From assembly GCF_000715015.1 (NCBI RefSeq), contig NZ_JMIW01000009.1:1-64000 (forward strand): a DNA stretch of 64,000 nt, given 5' to 3'. The translations under genes and the position numbers were made by a program. Positions 28,152 to 37,106 of this stretch are shown here, piece by piece. Origin of the DNA: Erythrobacter longus. Its GTDB lineage: Bacteria > Pseudomonadota > Alphaproteobacteria > Sphingomonadales > Sphingomonadaceae. Below the pieces are notes generated by a model that was not told the DNA's origin, made no database searches, and saw only the letters and a list, made by a program, of their open reading frames with translations. Each line of letters opens with the position of its first letter. Within the stretch, counting starts at the first letter, position 1.

Positions 28152-28760
28152 ATGATTGCAAAGCTATCTGGCAGGCTGGACTCCGTCGGTGACGATTGGG
28201 CCATCGTTGACGTCCAAGGAGTGGGCTATCTCGTCCATTGTTCTGCGCGCACGTTGAGCGCTTTGGGCGAAGTGGGTGAGGCCTGCACCGTGCACACCGA
28301 TATGCAGGTTTCCGAAAACGACATGCGCCTGCTTGGCTTTGCCGAAGGGTCAGAGCGCGATTGGTTCCGTTTGCTGACACAGGTTCAAGGCGTGGGCTCC
28401 AAAGTGGGCTTGGCGATCCTCTCCGCGCTCTCCACCGGAGAATTGCGCGATGCGTGTGCTGGCGGCGATGCAGCGAGCGTGGCGCGGGCGAACGGCGTGG
28501 GACCGAAACTGGCCGGTCGGATCGTCAATGAGCTGAAAGACAAAGCAGGCGCATTGCCCGGCGGCGGAATGGCAGGGGTGGCCGCAGTAGGCGCAACGCC
28601 AAGAGGGGGCGCGAGCGCCGATGCGGTAAGTGCTCTGGAGAACCTCGGGTTTAAGCCAGCGATTGCGGCACAGGCGGTGTCGCGTGCGCTTGAGGAATTG
28701 GGCGAGGATGCCAGCGAGGGCGACTTGATCCGCGTAGCATTGAAGAAGGCGGCTGGGTGA
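28152..28760 (+). CDS. ruvA: Holliday junction branch migration protein RuvA
   Basis: 202 aa. Domain I is an OB fold ([20 protein letters not shown]). Helix-hairpin-helix motifs follow in [17 protein letters not shown] and [17 protein letters not shown] flexible Gly/Ala linker leads to domain III ([21 protein letters not shown]), which contacts RuvB. The RuvA tetramer holds the four-way junction for the RuvB motor. ruvB is not adjacent: about 1.5 kb of accessory genes separate them. Confidence 0.97.
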   Translation: MIAKLSGRLDSVGDDWAIVDVQGVGYLVHCSARTLSALGEVGEACTVHTDMQVSENDMRLLGFAEGSERDWFRLLTQVQGVGSKVGLAILSALSTGELRDACAGGDAASVARANGVGPKLAGRIVNELKDKAGALPGGGMAGVAAVGATPRGGASADAVSALENLGFKPAIAAQAVSRALEELGEDASEGDLIRVALKKAAG

Positions 28761-29215
28761 TGGCTGAAGACTCCGCCCTTAGACAAGCATCTCTTCGTTA
28801 TGCAGAATACTACGGTGATGTTCGTCGCCATTTAGTAGGAGAGCATTCCGCTGAAGTTCGTTGGTCGACAGCATCACTATTTGCGTTAAATGGGGGAGCT
28901 CTCGCGTTTGCAGGTCAACTTGAGAACCAGAATTTGTTCTTCATGTTCGCTGTTCTGTCTTTCTGGCTTGGCATTCTTACGTCTTTCGTTTTTGTCGGAT
29001 ATTCTCAGACAAAAACTTGCGAGTTCATCGCCAACATAATGAAACTTGAAGAGCTATATATTCTCCAAGCAGCGACAGGCAGCAAGCTCACCGGCGAAAT
29101 CGAACAGTTCGAGGCGAAGAAGAACGAGATCTCGACTGCATATACCCCCTATCTATCTTATGCGTCGTTCGGATTCTTCTCGTTAGGATTAGCTCTGCTG
29201 GGTTTCGCGCGATGA
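28760..29215 (+). CDS. Uncharacterised small membrane protein inserted after ruvA
   Basis: 151 aa, starting on the last base of the ruvA stop (TGATG). The sequence predicts an amphipathic N-terminal helix, a hydrophobic segment (STASLFALNGGALAFAG), a long second one (FFMFAVLSFWLGILTSFVFVGYS) and a third at the C-terminus (YASFGFFSLGLALLGFA). A charged helix (residues 90-125) lies between. I do not recognise the family. The base composition is visibly AT-richer than ruvA and ruvB, suggesting acquisition by transfer. Confidence 0.7.
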   Translation: MAEDSALRQASLRYAEYYGDVRRHLVGEHSAEVRWSTASLFALNGGALAFAGQLENQNLFFMFAVLSFWLGILTSFVFVGYSQTKTCEFIANIMKLEELYILQAATGSKLTGEIEQFEAKKNEISTAYTPYLSYASFGFFSLGLALLGFAR

Positions 29216-29237
29216 CCAACGCTGACCCACTCACCTG

Positions 29238-29267
29238 TCATCCTGAACTTGTTTCAGGATCCATCGC
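29238..29267 (+). repeat. Left palindromic repeat of the GIY-YIG unit
   Basis: A 30-bp sequence with inner hairpin ATCCTGAA/TTCAGGAT and a conserved CCATCGC end. It is an inverted copy of 29607-29636 with two differences, both in the hairpin and compensating each other. It overlaps the 3' end of the GIY-YIG gene and supplies its stop codon. Confidence 0.85.
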
Positions 29268-29589
29268 CAGCGCTGCGCCCCGACAGAGGCGCAAAGCCCA
29301 ATTCACAAGCCAAGTCCCGCCATCTAGGGTTCGCTTCTTCGATCAAATTGATCTTCCACTGTCGCCGCCAGTTTTTGATCTGCTTCTCGCGAGTGATCGC
29401 TTGATCCATGGTGCCAAACATCTCGAAATGCACAAGCAGGTGGGCCGTGTATCGCTTGGTAAAGCCATCAAACGTGCCATCCCTGTGCTGTGCAATCCGC
29501 GCCATCAGGTCGGATGTAACGCCGGTGTAGATGGTCCCGCGAAAACCGCTCGCCATAAGGTAAGTGCAAGGTTCGATGACGCGCTTCAT
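29254..29589 (-). CDS. GIY-YIG domain nuclease-like protein (UvrC N-terminal-like)
   Basis: 111 aa, complete single-domain protein. TYLMASGFRGTIYTGVTSDL carries the paired GIY/YIG-like strands (TYLMAS, IYTG). Arg is in LMARIAQHRDG and a Glu in ITREKQIKNWRRQWK, as in the small COG2827 proteins common in Sphingomonadales. It is encoded against the ruv direction. Inverted copies of a palindromic repeat flank it, and the stop lies inside the left one. The substrate is unknown. An upstream in-frame extension exists, but it reads through the right repeat and is not likely to be translated. Confidence 0.85.
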   Translation of the reverse strand: MKRVIEPCTYLMASGFRGTIYTGVTSDLMARIAQHRDGTFDGFTKRYTAHLLVHFEMFGTMDQAITREKQIKNWRRQWKINLIEEANPRWRDLACELGFAPLSGRSAGDGS

Positions 29590-29606
29590 ATCGTGCAGTG
29601 TGCCGT

Positions 29607-29636
29607 GCGATGGACCCTGAAACAAGTTCAGGGTGA
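29607..29636 (-). repeat. Right palindromic repeat of the GIY-YIG unit
   Basis: Inverted partner of 29238-29267, with inner hairpin ACCCTGAA/TTCAGGGT and the shared CCATCGC. The C-G pair here replaces the T-A pair of the left copy, so the stem is preserved. Confidence 0.85.
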
Positions 29637-29651
29637 CGAGAGGGTTTGGGC

Positions 29652-29738
29652 ATGATCTACTCTGAAGGCCCACCCATCCACTCGGGCGAAACCCGGCCCT
29701 TCGATCTTGTCGCGGCATCCAAACAGGAAGCATCATGA
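29652..29738 (+). CDS. Possible 28-aa leader ORF before the DsrE-like gene
   Basis: ATG at 29652 reads MIYSEGPPIHSGETRPF and ends with TGA inside the start of the next gene (ATGA overlap). The PPIHSG segment also occurs at the RuvB N-terminus. It may be a coupling leader, a remnant of an older gene boundary, or chance. No ribosome binding site is obvious. Confidence 0.25.
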   Translation: MIYSEGPPIHSGETRPFDLVAASKQEAS

Positions 29739-30256
29739 AAGCCCTTTGCACAATTCCCTTGGCCATGCTTTTCGCAAGCCAACTCGCGGCCCAATCACCC
29801 AGCCTGGATGCGTTCGCCCCCGGCCCTGTATTTGCAGACTTTGGCCCGCACGCCCCGGTTGAAGGCGGTCAACCCGTCGCGCCAACCGACCGTTTTGCGA
29901 TTGCCTTTGACGTGGCGCAGCGCGCTGACGAGGGTGCGCGCAATCGCGGGTTTGAAAGCGCGGCTCGCTTTATCAATATGCATGTTGCTGCAGGCGTTCC
30001 AGAGGACCACATCCGGCTTGCGGTCGTCGTCCACGGCAAGGCAGTGCTTGATCTTGTTCCGGGCGAGAATAACGGTTCACAGGCTATGGTCGAAGAGATG
30101 TTAGAGCACGGCGTGCGCTTTATCGTGTGCGGGCAAAGCGCCGCAGCTTACGGCGTGAGCACGGACGCGCTGATCGACGGTGTGGAGATGCATTTGTCCG
30201 CCATGACAGCCCACGCCAAGCTGCAGCAAACCGGCTTCACAGTGAACCCGTTCTAG
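29735..30256 (+). CDS. Exported DsrE/DsrF-like family protein
   Basis: 173 aa. A signal peptide (KALCTIPLAMLFASQLAAQ) predicts periplasmic location. The mature part resembles DsrE-type folds: RFINMHVAAGVPEDHIRLAVVVHGKAVLDL, then EMLEHGVRFIVCGQSAAAYGV with a Cys in the position usual for sulfur-relay members. A role in sulfur chemistry is only inferred from the fold. It ends directly before ruvB (TAG then ATG), so it is co-transcribed with it. Confidence 0.75.
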   Translation: MKALCTIPLAMLFASQLAAQSPSLDAFAPGPVFADFGPHAPVEGGQPVAPTDRFAIAFDVAQRADEGARNRGFESAARFINMHVAAGVPEDHIRLAVVVHGKAVLDLVPGENNGSQAMVEEMLEHGVRFIVCGQSAAAYGVSTDALIDGVEMHLSAMTAHAKLQQTGFTVNPF

Positions 30257-31318
30257 ATGAGCGACCTCGACCCTCCTATCCACTCAGGCCCAATCCACTC
30301 AGGGGACGCTCAGCCCGGTGATCCAGACACCGCCCTGCGCCCCAAACGCTTGGCCGAATTCATCGGTCAGGAGGGGGCGAAGGACAATCTTCGCGTCTTT
30401 ATCGACAGCGCAAAATCGCGCGGGGAGGCGATGGATCATACCTTGTTCCACGGTCCGCCGGGTCTGGGAAAAACAACGCTTGCTCAAATTGTTGCAGGCG
30501 AATTGGGTGTGGGCTTCAGAGCCACGTCCGGCCCGGTCATCGCCAAGGCCGGGGACCTTGCTGCGCTGCTCACCAATCTTGAGCCGCACGACGTCCTGTT
30601 CATTGATGAAATCCACCGGTTGAGCCCTGTGGTGGAGGAAGTCCTTTACCCCGCGATGGAGGACCGCGCGCTCGATCTTATCATCGGCGAAGGGCCGTCT
30701 GCGCGCTCGGTACGCATCGACTTGCCGCCCTTTACATTGATCGGAGCCACTACACGCCAAGGGCTGCTCACAACGCCGCTTCGCGACCGGTTCGGGATCC
30801 CTGTGCGCCTCCAGTTCTACAGCCATGACGAGCTTGACCTTGTGGTCACCCGGGCGGCTAATTTGTTGGGTCTCGACATTGATCCTGCGGGCGCGCGCGA
30901 GATTGCGCGGCGTTCACGGGGCACACCGCGTGTCGCGGGACGGCTGCTACGGCGCGTGCGCGATTTTGCCCATGTCGCGGGCAAAGGCACGGTCACGCGC
31001 GCGATTGCTGATGATGCGCTCACCCGGTTGGAGATTGACCGGCTGGGGCTGGACGCGATGGACCGGCGATACCTGACTATGATTGCGACCACTTACAAAG
31101 GTGGGCCCGTGGGCGCATCAGCACTAACAGCGGGGCTGGCAGAACAGCGCGATACGGTTGAAGAAGTGATCGAACCTTATCTTATTCAGCTGGGGCTAAT
31201 CGCAAGAACAGAGCGCGGGCGAATGCTTAATGATGCGGCTTGGGAGCATTTGGAAATGGCCAAACCGATTCTTAAACCAGACACCCCGCAGACCGGCCTG
31301 TTCGATGAAAACGGCTAA
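30257..31318 (+). CDS. ruvB: Holliday junction branch migration ATPase RuvB
   Basis: 353 aa. AAA+ motor that drives branch migration on RuvA-bound junctions. It shows [14 protein letters not shown] (start of the N domain), Walker [14 protein letters not shown], Walker [10 protein letters not shown], sensor 1 [13 protein letters not shown] and the arginine-finger region PLRDRFG. The C-terminal winged helix includes RRYLTMIA and [11 protein letters not shown]. The ATG follows the preceding stop directly. ruvA is on the same strand but separated by accessory genes. Confidence 0.98.
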   Translation: MSDLDPPIHSGPIHSGDAQPGDPDTALRPKRLAEFIGQEGAKDNLRVFIDSAKSRGEAMDHTLFHGPPGLGKTTLAQIVAGELGVGFRATSGPVIAKAGDLAALLTNLEPHDVLFIDEIHRLSPVVEEVLYPAMEDRALDLIIGEGPSARSVRIDLPPFTLIGATTRQGLLTTPLRDRFGIPVRLQFYSHDELDLVVTRAANLLGLDIDPAGAREIARRSRGTPRVAGRLLRRVRDFAHVAGKGTVTRAIADDALTRLEIDRLGLDAMDRRYLTMIATTYKGGPVGASALTAGLAEQRDTVEEVIEPYLIQLGLIARTERGRMLNDAAWEHLEMAKPILKPDTPQTGLFDENG

Positions 31319-31515
31319 CTAAGCGGTTAATTTCGGTTTCAAAACGGGACAGCGACCCGGAAATCGCGGCAATCTGCGCTCTTTGGGCCCGCTAACGCGC
31401 GCCGAACATGGTTAACCCCATTGCGGTCAACCCGGTTTCAATCCCATCACACCACTGGAAAGTAGTGAAAGTGCAGACCGGCTGCGCGCAACTACACAAA
31501 GCAGGGTTCGAATTT

Positions 31516-33573
31516 ATGTCGATCAAGATGGTATCAGCCAAGCTCGCGGCAACAGTCGCTGGAGTTGCGCTTTTGCAAGGTGGGGCGGTCCGCATGGCGG
31601 AGCCGATGAACACCGATGAGCCGCAGTTCGCTTCTGATGCGGATGGCAAGCTCGTTGACAGCAAAGCGATCCCCTTGGCTCAGCCGATCGGCGAACCGCG
31701 CTATGTAAAGACGCAAGGGGTTGCGCCGCCACGCTATGTGAAGACAGACCGGACCCGCGAACTGCCGCCTCTTCCTCAGGTTGAGCCAGATCGTCGCCGC
31801 CGGATTGTTGAGCGCACGATTGAATGTCAGCCGGTTCCAGGTGGATACGGTCCTTTTGGCGGTCCAATTGCTGGGCGTGATGTGGTTGCCGGTACCACTT
31901 CGCTTCCTGCTGGCGCGGTCGAAGCCTATTATGACGACGCAGAATGTCCTCCGATTGCGCAGGTTGCCTATGCCCCTGCGCCTCTTCCACCCCTTCCGCC
32001 CATTCGCGGCGGCGGTGGCGGCTTTGGCGGCCCGATCGCAGTAGGCGGCGGGCTCGGTGGCTTCGGCGGTGGTTTTGGAGGCGGCTTCTTTGGCGGCTTC
32101 TTTGGCGGCAGCGGCGGCGGAGGCGGTGTCTCCTCAGGCAATGTAAGCACCACGACAACCACATCGGGTGGTTCGGGCGGATCATCAGGTGATGTCTCGT
32201 CAAGCACAAGCGGCGGCAGCACCAGCGGTGGCAGCACCAGCACTGGTGGTAGCAGCACTGGCGGCTCAAGCTCTTCGGGCGATGTTTCGAGCACCAGCGG
32301 TTCAAGCGGGGCCACCTCAAGCGGTGCGACCTCTGGCGGCAGCACGACGACAACCACAACGACGACTACAACATCGGGTAACGTCTCAAGCAGCACGTCA
32401 GGCAATGTCTCAAGCACATCTGGCAACGTTTCCTCGAGCACATCAGGCAATGTTTCCAGTACGACTTCGGGCAACGTGTCCAGCACTACGTCTGGCAATG
32501 TGTCGAGCAGCACCTCGGGCAATGTCTCGACCAGCACGTCCGGTAACGTTTCTTCGACGTCGACCTCAGGTAATGTTTCGTCGAGCACTACTTCGGGCAA
32601 TGTCTCGAGCACGAGCACATCTTCGGGCAACATCTCAAGCACATCCGGCAATGTTTCGAGCACAAGCACTGGTGGCGGATCATCTTCGTCCAGCTCGTCA
32701 TCCTCGTCCAGCAGCTCAAGCTCGTCTTCGAGCTCATCTGGCGGCTCAAGCGGCGGCAACACCAGCGGCGGCGGCGACCCACACCCGGGCGGTTCAACCT
32801 CGGGCGGCTCTGGGTCATCCTCCTCGTCCTCGTCGAGTTCGTCCTCATCAAGCTCATCGTCATCTGGTGGTAGCTCAGGTGGGGCAACCAGCGGCGGTAG
32901 CTCAGGTAACTTCAGCAGCTCGACCAGCTCGTCTTCAAGCAGCTCTTCGTCGGGCTCATCGTCCTCATCAGGTGGGGCAAGCTCAGGTGGTTCCAGCAGC
33001 TTTGGTGGCTCGTCATCGTCCAGCTCAGGCTCATCCTCGAGCAGTAGCTCTTCGAGCGGCGGCGCAACCAGCACTGGCGGAAGCAACGGCGGAAGCAACG
33101 GCGGAAGCTCTGGCGGTTCGTCCAGCTCATCTTCAAGCGGCAGTTCGTCGTCTTCGGGTGGTTCGAGCAGCTTTGGCGGCAGTTCATCATCTTCGAGCTC
33201 TGGCTCATCCTCGAGCAGCAGCTCATCGGGTGGCTCGGGCGGCTCCTCAAGCTTTGGTGGCAGCACCACATCGTCAAGCTCGGGTTCGTCGAGCAGCTCA
33301 TCCAGCAGTTCTGGCGGTTCAAGTGGCTCGTCCAGCTTTGGCGGAACGACCTCGACCTCAACCTCGGGTTCGTCGTCGAGCAGCAGCTCATCTTCAAGTT
33401 CGAGCTCAAGCTCAAGCGGGGGTACCTCTGGTGGCACTTCGGGCGGTACGGATGTTCCAGCGCCGCCCATGATGATCCTGTTCGGCCTTGCGGCTAGCGC
33501 GATCCTTTCTCGCCGGGCGTTTGGCAGCAAGGGCAAGAATATCGTTGAAGGCAGCGAGGGCGCTCAAGTCTAA
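31516..33573 (+). CDS. Large Ser/Gly-rich secreted protein with PEP-CTERM-like sorting signal
   Basis: 685 aa. The start MSIKMVSAKLAATVAGVALLQGG gives a signal peptide. Residues about 30-170 are ordinary sequence with Pro-rich and Gly-rich parts. From about 205 to 650 the protein is almost only Ser, Gly and Thr: first about 15 copies of an S-G-N-V-S-S/T repeat (32370-32680), then long poly-Ser/Gly tracts with occasional GGSSFGG. The C-terminus, VPAPPMMILFGLAASAILSRRAFG, has the V-P-A-P motif, a hydrophobic helix and an Arg pair, as in PEP-CTERM proteins sorted by exosortase. A surface, EPS-associated or adhesive role is plausible but unproven. An upstream ATG at 31408 is less likely. Confidence 0.8.
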   Translation: MSIKMVSAKLAATVAGVALLQGGAVRMAEPMNTDEPQFASDADGKLVDSKAIPLAQPIGEPRYVKTQGVAPPRYVKTDRTRELPPLPQVEPDRRRRIVERTIECQPVPGGYGPFGGPIAGRDVVAGTTSLPAGAVEAYYDDAECPPIAQVAYAPAPLPPLPPIRGGGGGFGGPIAVGGGLGGFGGGFGGGFFGGFFGGSGGGGGVSSGNVSTTTTTSGGSGGSSGDVSSSTSGGSTSGGSTSTGGSSTGGSSSSGDVSSTSGSSGATSSGATSGGSTTTTTTTTTTSGNVSSSTSGNVSSTSGNVSSSTSGNVSSTTSGNVSSTTSGNVSSSTSGNVSTSTSGNVSSTSTSGNVSSSTTSGNVSSTSTSSGNISSTSGNVSSTSTGGGSSSSSSSSSSSSSSSSSSSSGGSSGGNTSGGGDPHPGGSTSGGSGSSSSSSSSSSSSSSSSSGGSSGGATSGGSSGNFSSSTSSSSSSSSSGSSSSSGGASSGGSSSFGGSSSSSSGSSSSSSSSSGGATSTGGSNGGSNGGSSGGSSSSSSSGSSSSSGGSSSFGGSSSSSSSGSSSSSSSSGGSGGSSSFGGSTTSSSSGSSSSSSSSSGGSSGSSSFGGTTSTSTSGSSSSSSSSSSSSSSSSGGTSGGTSGGTDVPAPPMMILFGLAASAILSRRAFGSKGKNIVEGSEGAQV

Positions 33574-33624
33574 GACGTCAACAAATCCCCTTTGCGGTCA
33601 TCGCAAAACAGGGGTGGCTAAAGA

Positions 33625-33664
33625 AAAAAGGGGCGGCTTCCACATCGGAAAGCCGCCCCTTTTT
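33625..33664. terminator. Bidirectional terminator after the Ser-rich protein gene
   Basis: The stem aaggggcggctt / aagccgcccctt has an A-run before it and TTTTT after it. It lies between two convergent genes. Confidence 0.9.
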
Positions 33665-33697
33665 GCATCGCGCTGATTTACGCTGTAGCGCCGTCGT

Positions 33698-34000
33698 TTA
33701 GCCGCCAATCCCGCTGCCCGGGGCCTGGCCACGCCGCTGAAGATCATCGGTCTGGTTACGCGAAGCTTCACTCATTTCTTCCCATTCTTTCTTGGAGGCG
33801 CAAACCTTCTTCTTCATGCGCGAACCGATAACGGGCATCCGGCGACAGACGCGCTTGTTCGCGTCGTCCAATTCTTCTTCGTCTTTGGCTTGAGTTTCAG
33901 AAGGATCGGAAAGAGCCACTTTCTGCATGGCCGGCACCGCTGAAACGTCAGCTTGCGCTGAGAAAGCCAAAGAGGCGGCGAGGATTGATTCGATAAGCAT
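33698..34000 (-). CDS. Small exported conserved hypothetical protein
   Basis: 100 aa. A short hydrophobic N-terminus (MLIESILAASLAFSAQA) looks like a signal peptide. The rest is charged, with the pattern RVCRRMPVIGSRMKKKVCASKKEWEEM, where two Cys could form a disulfide. I recognise this pattern as one of a group of small exported proteins in sphingomonads, with no known function. AAGGGGA precedes the ATG. Upstream extension of the ORF is possible but lacks a ribosome binding site. Confidence 0.75.
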   Translation of the reverse strand: MLIESILAASLAFSAQADVSAVPAMQKVALSDPSETQAKDEEELDDANKRVCRRMPVIGSRMKKKVCASKKEWEEMSEASRNQTDDLQRRGQAPGSGIGG

Positions 34001-34156
34001 ATTTGGTTTTCCCCTTGAGAAGAGACTCTGCCAGAGTGTTTTCACGCGCGTTCCTACTTGAAAAAGAGCAAATGCGCCAGTTTTGATCGTTAAAACGCGT
34101 GTCACCGCCCACGAGCGATGAACCAAAATCGGTCAAAAAAGCGTTTCGACCCTGCC

Positions 34157-34342
34157 CTAAAACGCTGTTCTACGCCGATCAGCTGTATCAAGCCTGACTA
34201 TTGAAGGATCGTGTGCCTGAGCAAATTCATAGCCAAACGGGGCGCTGGAAGGCTTATCGCCGTCTTTTTCTTCACCCCCGCCGGGCGCGCAGGCCGGGAC
34301 CGCGAGCACCGCAATGGTGCAGAAGAAGAGGTGTTTGAGCAT
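34157..34342 (-). CDS. Putative small lipoprotein
   Basis: 61 aa. MLKHLFFCTIAVLAVPACAPGGG reads as a lipoprotein signal with Cys18 in A-V-P-A-C. The mature part has no recognisable domain. It lies 18 bases downstream of acnA on the same strand. The ribosome binding site is weak (AAAGGA about 17 bases upstream). It could be a real gene or a chance ORF. Confidence 0.5.
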   Translation of the reverse strand: MLKHLFFCTIAVLAVPACAPGGGEEKDGDKPSSAPFGYEFAQAHDPSIVRLDTADRRRTAF

Positions 34343-34360
34343 TGCTCTGATACAAGTCCT

Positions 34361-37033
34361 TTAGGCGGCAAGTTTGCGAAGAACGTAATGAAGGATGCCG
34401 CCATTGCGGTAATATTCCATCTCGTTCTCAGTATCGATACGGCAAAGTGCGGTGAAAGTGAAGGTTGAGCCATCACCTCTTGTCGCTTCCACTTCAACAT
34501 CTTGGCCCGGTTTAAGGTCGGCAAGCCCCAGAATCGAGAAAGTACAGTCCGCGTTGATACCGAGGCTCGCACGGGTGTCGCCTTCTTTGAATTGAAGCGG
34601 GAGCACGCCCATGCCGACAAGGTTGGAGCGGTGGATGCGCTCAAAGCTTTCAACGATTACGGCGCGAACGCCCAGCAGGATCGTACCCTTGGCCGCCCAG
34701 TCGCGCGATGAACCGGTGCCATATTCCTTACCGCCAACAACGATCAATTGCGTGCCGTCCGCCTTGTGGCGCATGGCTGCGTCATAGATCGGCATCTGCT
34801 CGCCATTGTAAGTGGTCACGCCCCCTTCGATCCCAGGGACCATTTCGTTTTTGATGCGGATATTGGCAAAGGTGCCGCGCATCATCACATCGTGATTGCC
34901 CCGGCGCGAGCCATAGGAGTTGAAGTCCTTTTTCGCGACTTGGTTGCCTTTGAGATAGGCGCCAGCAGGGCTGTCTTCCTTGATCGCACCGGCGGGCGAG
35001 ATGTGGTCGGTGGTAACCGAGTCTCCAAGGATTGCGAGCGGTTTGGCGTCGACAATGTCGGTGATCGGAGCAGGTGTCATCTCCATCCCTTCAAAGTAAG
35101 GCGGGTTGGCGATGTAGGTGGAACCAGCGCGCCATTGATAGGTATCGGAAGGCTCTACCGTAATTGCCTGCCAGTGTTCATCACCGTCAAACACATTGGC
35201 ATAGCGCTTCACAAACATGGAGCGGTCGATATTGGCCGCGCGGTGCTCAGCAATTTCGGCGTTGGAAGGCCAAAGGTCGGCGAGCATTACATCGTTGCCG
35301 TCCTGGTCCTGGCCAATGGGCGTTTCAATGATGTCTTCGGTGACGGTCCCTTTGAGCGCGTAAGCCACCACCAACGGCGGGCTTGCAAGGAAGTTTGCGC
35401 GTACATCGGGCGAAACCCTACCTTCAAAGTTGCGATTGCCCGAAAGGACGGATGCTGCAACAATATCATTGCCATTGATCGCATCGCTGATCGGGGGGGC
35501 GAGTGGGCCGGAATTGCCGATACAGGTCGTGCAGCCATAGCCCACCAGGTCAAAGCCCAAGGCATCGAGGTCATCTTGAAGCCCGGATTTGACGAGGTAA
35601 TCGGTCACCACTTGAGAGCCGGGCGCAAGCGAGGTTTTCACCCAGGGCTTTGGCCGCATCCCGCGCTCATTCGCCTTTTTCGCGACAAGGCCTGCTGCAA
35701 TCAGCACATCGGGGTTGGAGGTGTTGGTGCAGCTTGTGATGGCGGCAATCACGACATCGCCATCGCCAATGTCGTGATCGGTGTCGGCCACATCGACGCG
35801 GGCGGCTTGCGTTTTCTTGTAAACTTTCGCGAGGTCTTCATTGAACAGCTCGTCCACTTGTCCAAGCGTCACGCGGTCCTGCGGGCGTTTTGGCCCCGCA
35901 AGGCTGGGCACAACGGTGCCTACATCCAATTCGAGCGTGTTGGAGAAGACAGGCTCATTAGTAGGGTCAAACCACATGCCTTGCGCCTTGGCATAGGCTT
36001 CGACGAGCGCGATGGTGTCCTCTGATCGGCCCGTCAGGCGCATGTAATCGATGGTTTTGTGGTCGATGCCAAAGAAACCGCAGGTCGCGCCGTATTCGGG
36101 CGCCATATTGGCGATAGTCGCGCGGTCGGCGAGGGTGAGGTTTGCAACGCCCTCGCCGTAAAATTCGACGAAACTCCCCACAACGCCCACTTTGCGCAGC
36201 ATTTCGACACAGGTGAGCACAAGATCGGTCGCGGTCACGCCCTCTGCCATGCGGCCTGTCAGCTTGAACCCAACCACTTCAGGGATCAGCATCGAAATCG
36301 GCTGGCCCAGCATGGCGGCCTCTGCCTCGATCCCGCCAACACCCCAGCCAAGGACGCCAAGGCCGTTGATCATGGTGGTGTGGCTGTCGGTGCCAACGCA
36401 GGTGTCGGGGTAAGCGACAAGGTCGCCGTTTGCGTCCTCGCTAGACCACACACCGCGCCCGATATATTCAAGGTTTACCTGGTGGCAGATGCCTGTGCCA
36501 GGCGGCACAGCGGTGAAGTTTTCAAAGCTCTTTGAACCCCATTTGAGGAAGTCGTAGCGTTCTGCATTGCGCTCATATTCGAGCGCCATATTCGCTTCCA
36601 TTGCCTTGGGGTGGCCAAATTCGTCCACCATGACCGAATGGTCGATCACAAGATCAACGGGCACCTGCGGATTGATCTTGGCGGTGTCTCCGCCCAGCTT
36701 CTTGATCGCATCGCGCATGGCTGCCAGGTCCACGACGCAAGGCACGCCGGTAAAATCCTGCAAGAGCACGCGGGCAGGCCGATATTGGATCTCGCTTCCC
36801 GTGACCGGGTTCTTCTGCCAATCGATGATCGCCTGAATATCTTCGCGCCCAACGGTAAAGCCGCCATCTTCAAAGCGCAGCATATTTTCCAGCAGCACCT
36901 TCATCGAAATCGGCAGTTTCGACACATCGCCCATCTGCTCAGCCGCTTTATCGAGCGAATAATAGGCGTATGATTTGCCGTTCACTTCGAGGGTGGAGCG
37001 GGCGGAGAGGCTGTCTTTTCCGGTGGCGGTCAT
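34361..37033 (-). CDS. acnA: Aconitate hydratase
   Basis: 890 aa, typical of AcnA/IRP-type enzymes. It isomerises citrate to isocitrate through a [4Fe-4S] cluster in the TCA cycle. Cluster ligands are the Cys of [12 protein letters not shown] and the pair in [14 protein letters not shown]. The start MTATGKDSL has homology support; an ATG ten codons upstream is in frame. The C-terminal swivelling domain contains [13 protein letters not shown]. The small lipoprotein ORF follows it. Confidence 0.97.
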   Translation of the reverse strand: MTATGKDSLSARSTLEVNGKSYAYYSLDKAAEQMGDVSKLPISMKVLLENMLRFEDGGFTVGREDIQAIIDWQKNPVTGSEIQYRPARVLLQDFTGVPCVVDLAAMRDAIKKLGGDTAKINPQVPVDLVIDHSVMVDEFGHPKAMEANMALEYERNAERYDFLKWGSKSFENFTAVPPGTGICHQVNLEYIGRGVWSSEDANGDLVAYPDTCVGTDSHTTMINGLGVLGWGVGGIEAEAAMLGQPISMLIPEVVGFKLTGRMAEGVTATDLVLTCVEMLRKVGVVGSFVEFYGEGVANLTLADRATIANMAPEYGATCGFFGIDHKTIDYMRLTGRSEDTIALVEAYAKAQGMWFDPTNEPVFSNTLELDVGTVVPSLAGPKRPQDRVTLGQVDELFNEDLAKVYKKTQAARVDVADTDHDIGDGDVVIAAITSCTNTSNPDVLIAAGLVAKKANERGMRPKPWVKTSLAPGSQVVTDYLVKSGLQDDLDALGFDLVGYGCTTCIGNSGPLAPPISDAINGNDIVAASVLSGNRNFEGRVSPDVRANFLASPPLVVAYALKGTVTEDIIETPIGQDQDGNDVMLADLWPSNAEIAEHRAANIDRSMFVKRYANVFDGDEHWQAITVEPSDTYQWRAGSTYIANPPYFEGMEMTPAPITDIVDAKPLAILGDSVTTDHISPAGAIKEDSPAGAYLKGNQVAKKDFNSYGSRRGNHDVMMRGTFANIRIKNEMVPGIEGGVTTYNGEQMPIYDAAMRHKADGTQLIVVGGKEYGTGSSRDWAAKGTILLGVRAVIVESFERIHRSNLVGMGVLPLQFKEGDTRASLGINADCTFSILGLADLKPGQDVEVEATRGDGSTFTFTALCRIDTENEMEYYRNGGILHYVLRKLAA

Positions 37034-37106
37034 GAGCTTTGATCCCTTTGGTCTGTGGCTCAAATGATCTGGGCAACGCGGAGGGCCACGTCAAGGTGGC
37101 GCTCAG

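Noticed and set aside
29212..29655. Plus-strand ORF after the membrane protein gene containing CHPELVSGS
   Set aside because: It reads through the repeat and antisense to the GIY-YIG gene; the LVSGS words are translation of the palindromic repeat.
29589..29766. N-terminal extension of the GIY-YIG ORF (NLFQGPSHGTLHD)
   Set aside because: It is translated repeat sequence; homology begins at MKRVIEPCTYL.
32340..33420. Repeats in the Ser-rich gene considered as a CRISPR array
   Set aside because: The units are in-frame codon repeats of variable sequence and spacing, without fixed-length unique spacers or cas genes.
31968..33536. 522-aa minus-strand ORF rich in Glu, Pro, Leu and Asp
   Set aside because: It is the reverse-complement shadow of the Ser/Gly repeat gene and has no promoter, signal peptide or family resemblance.
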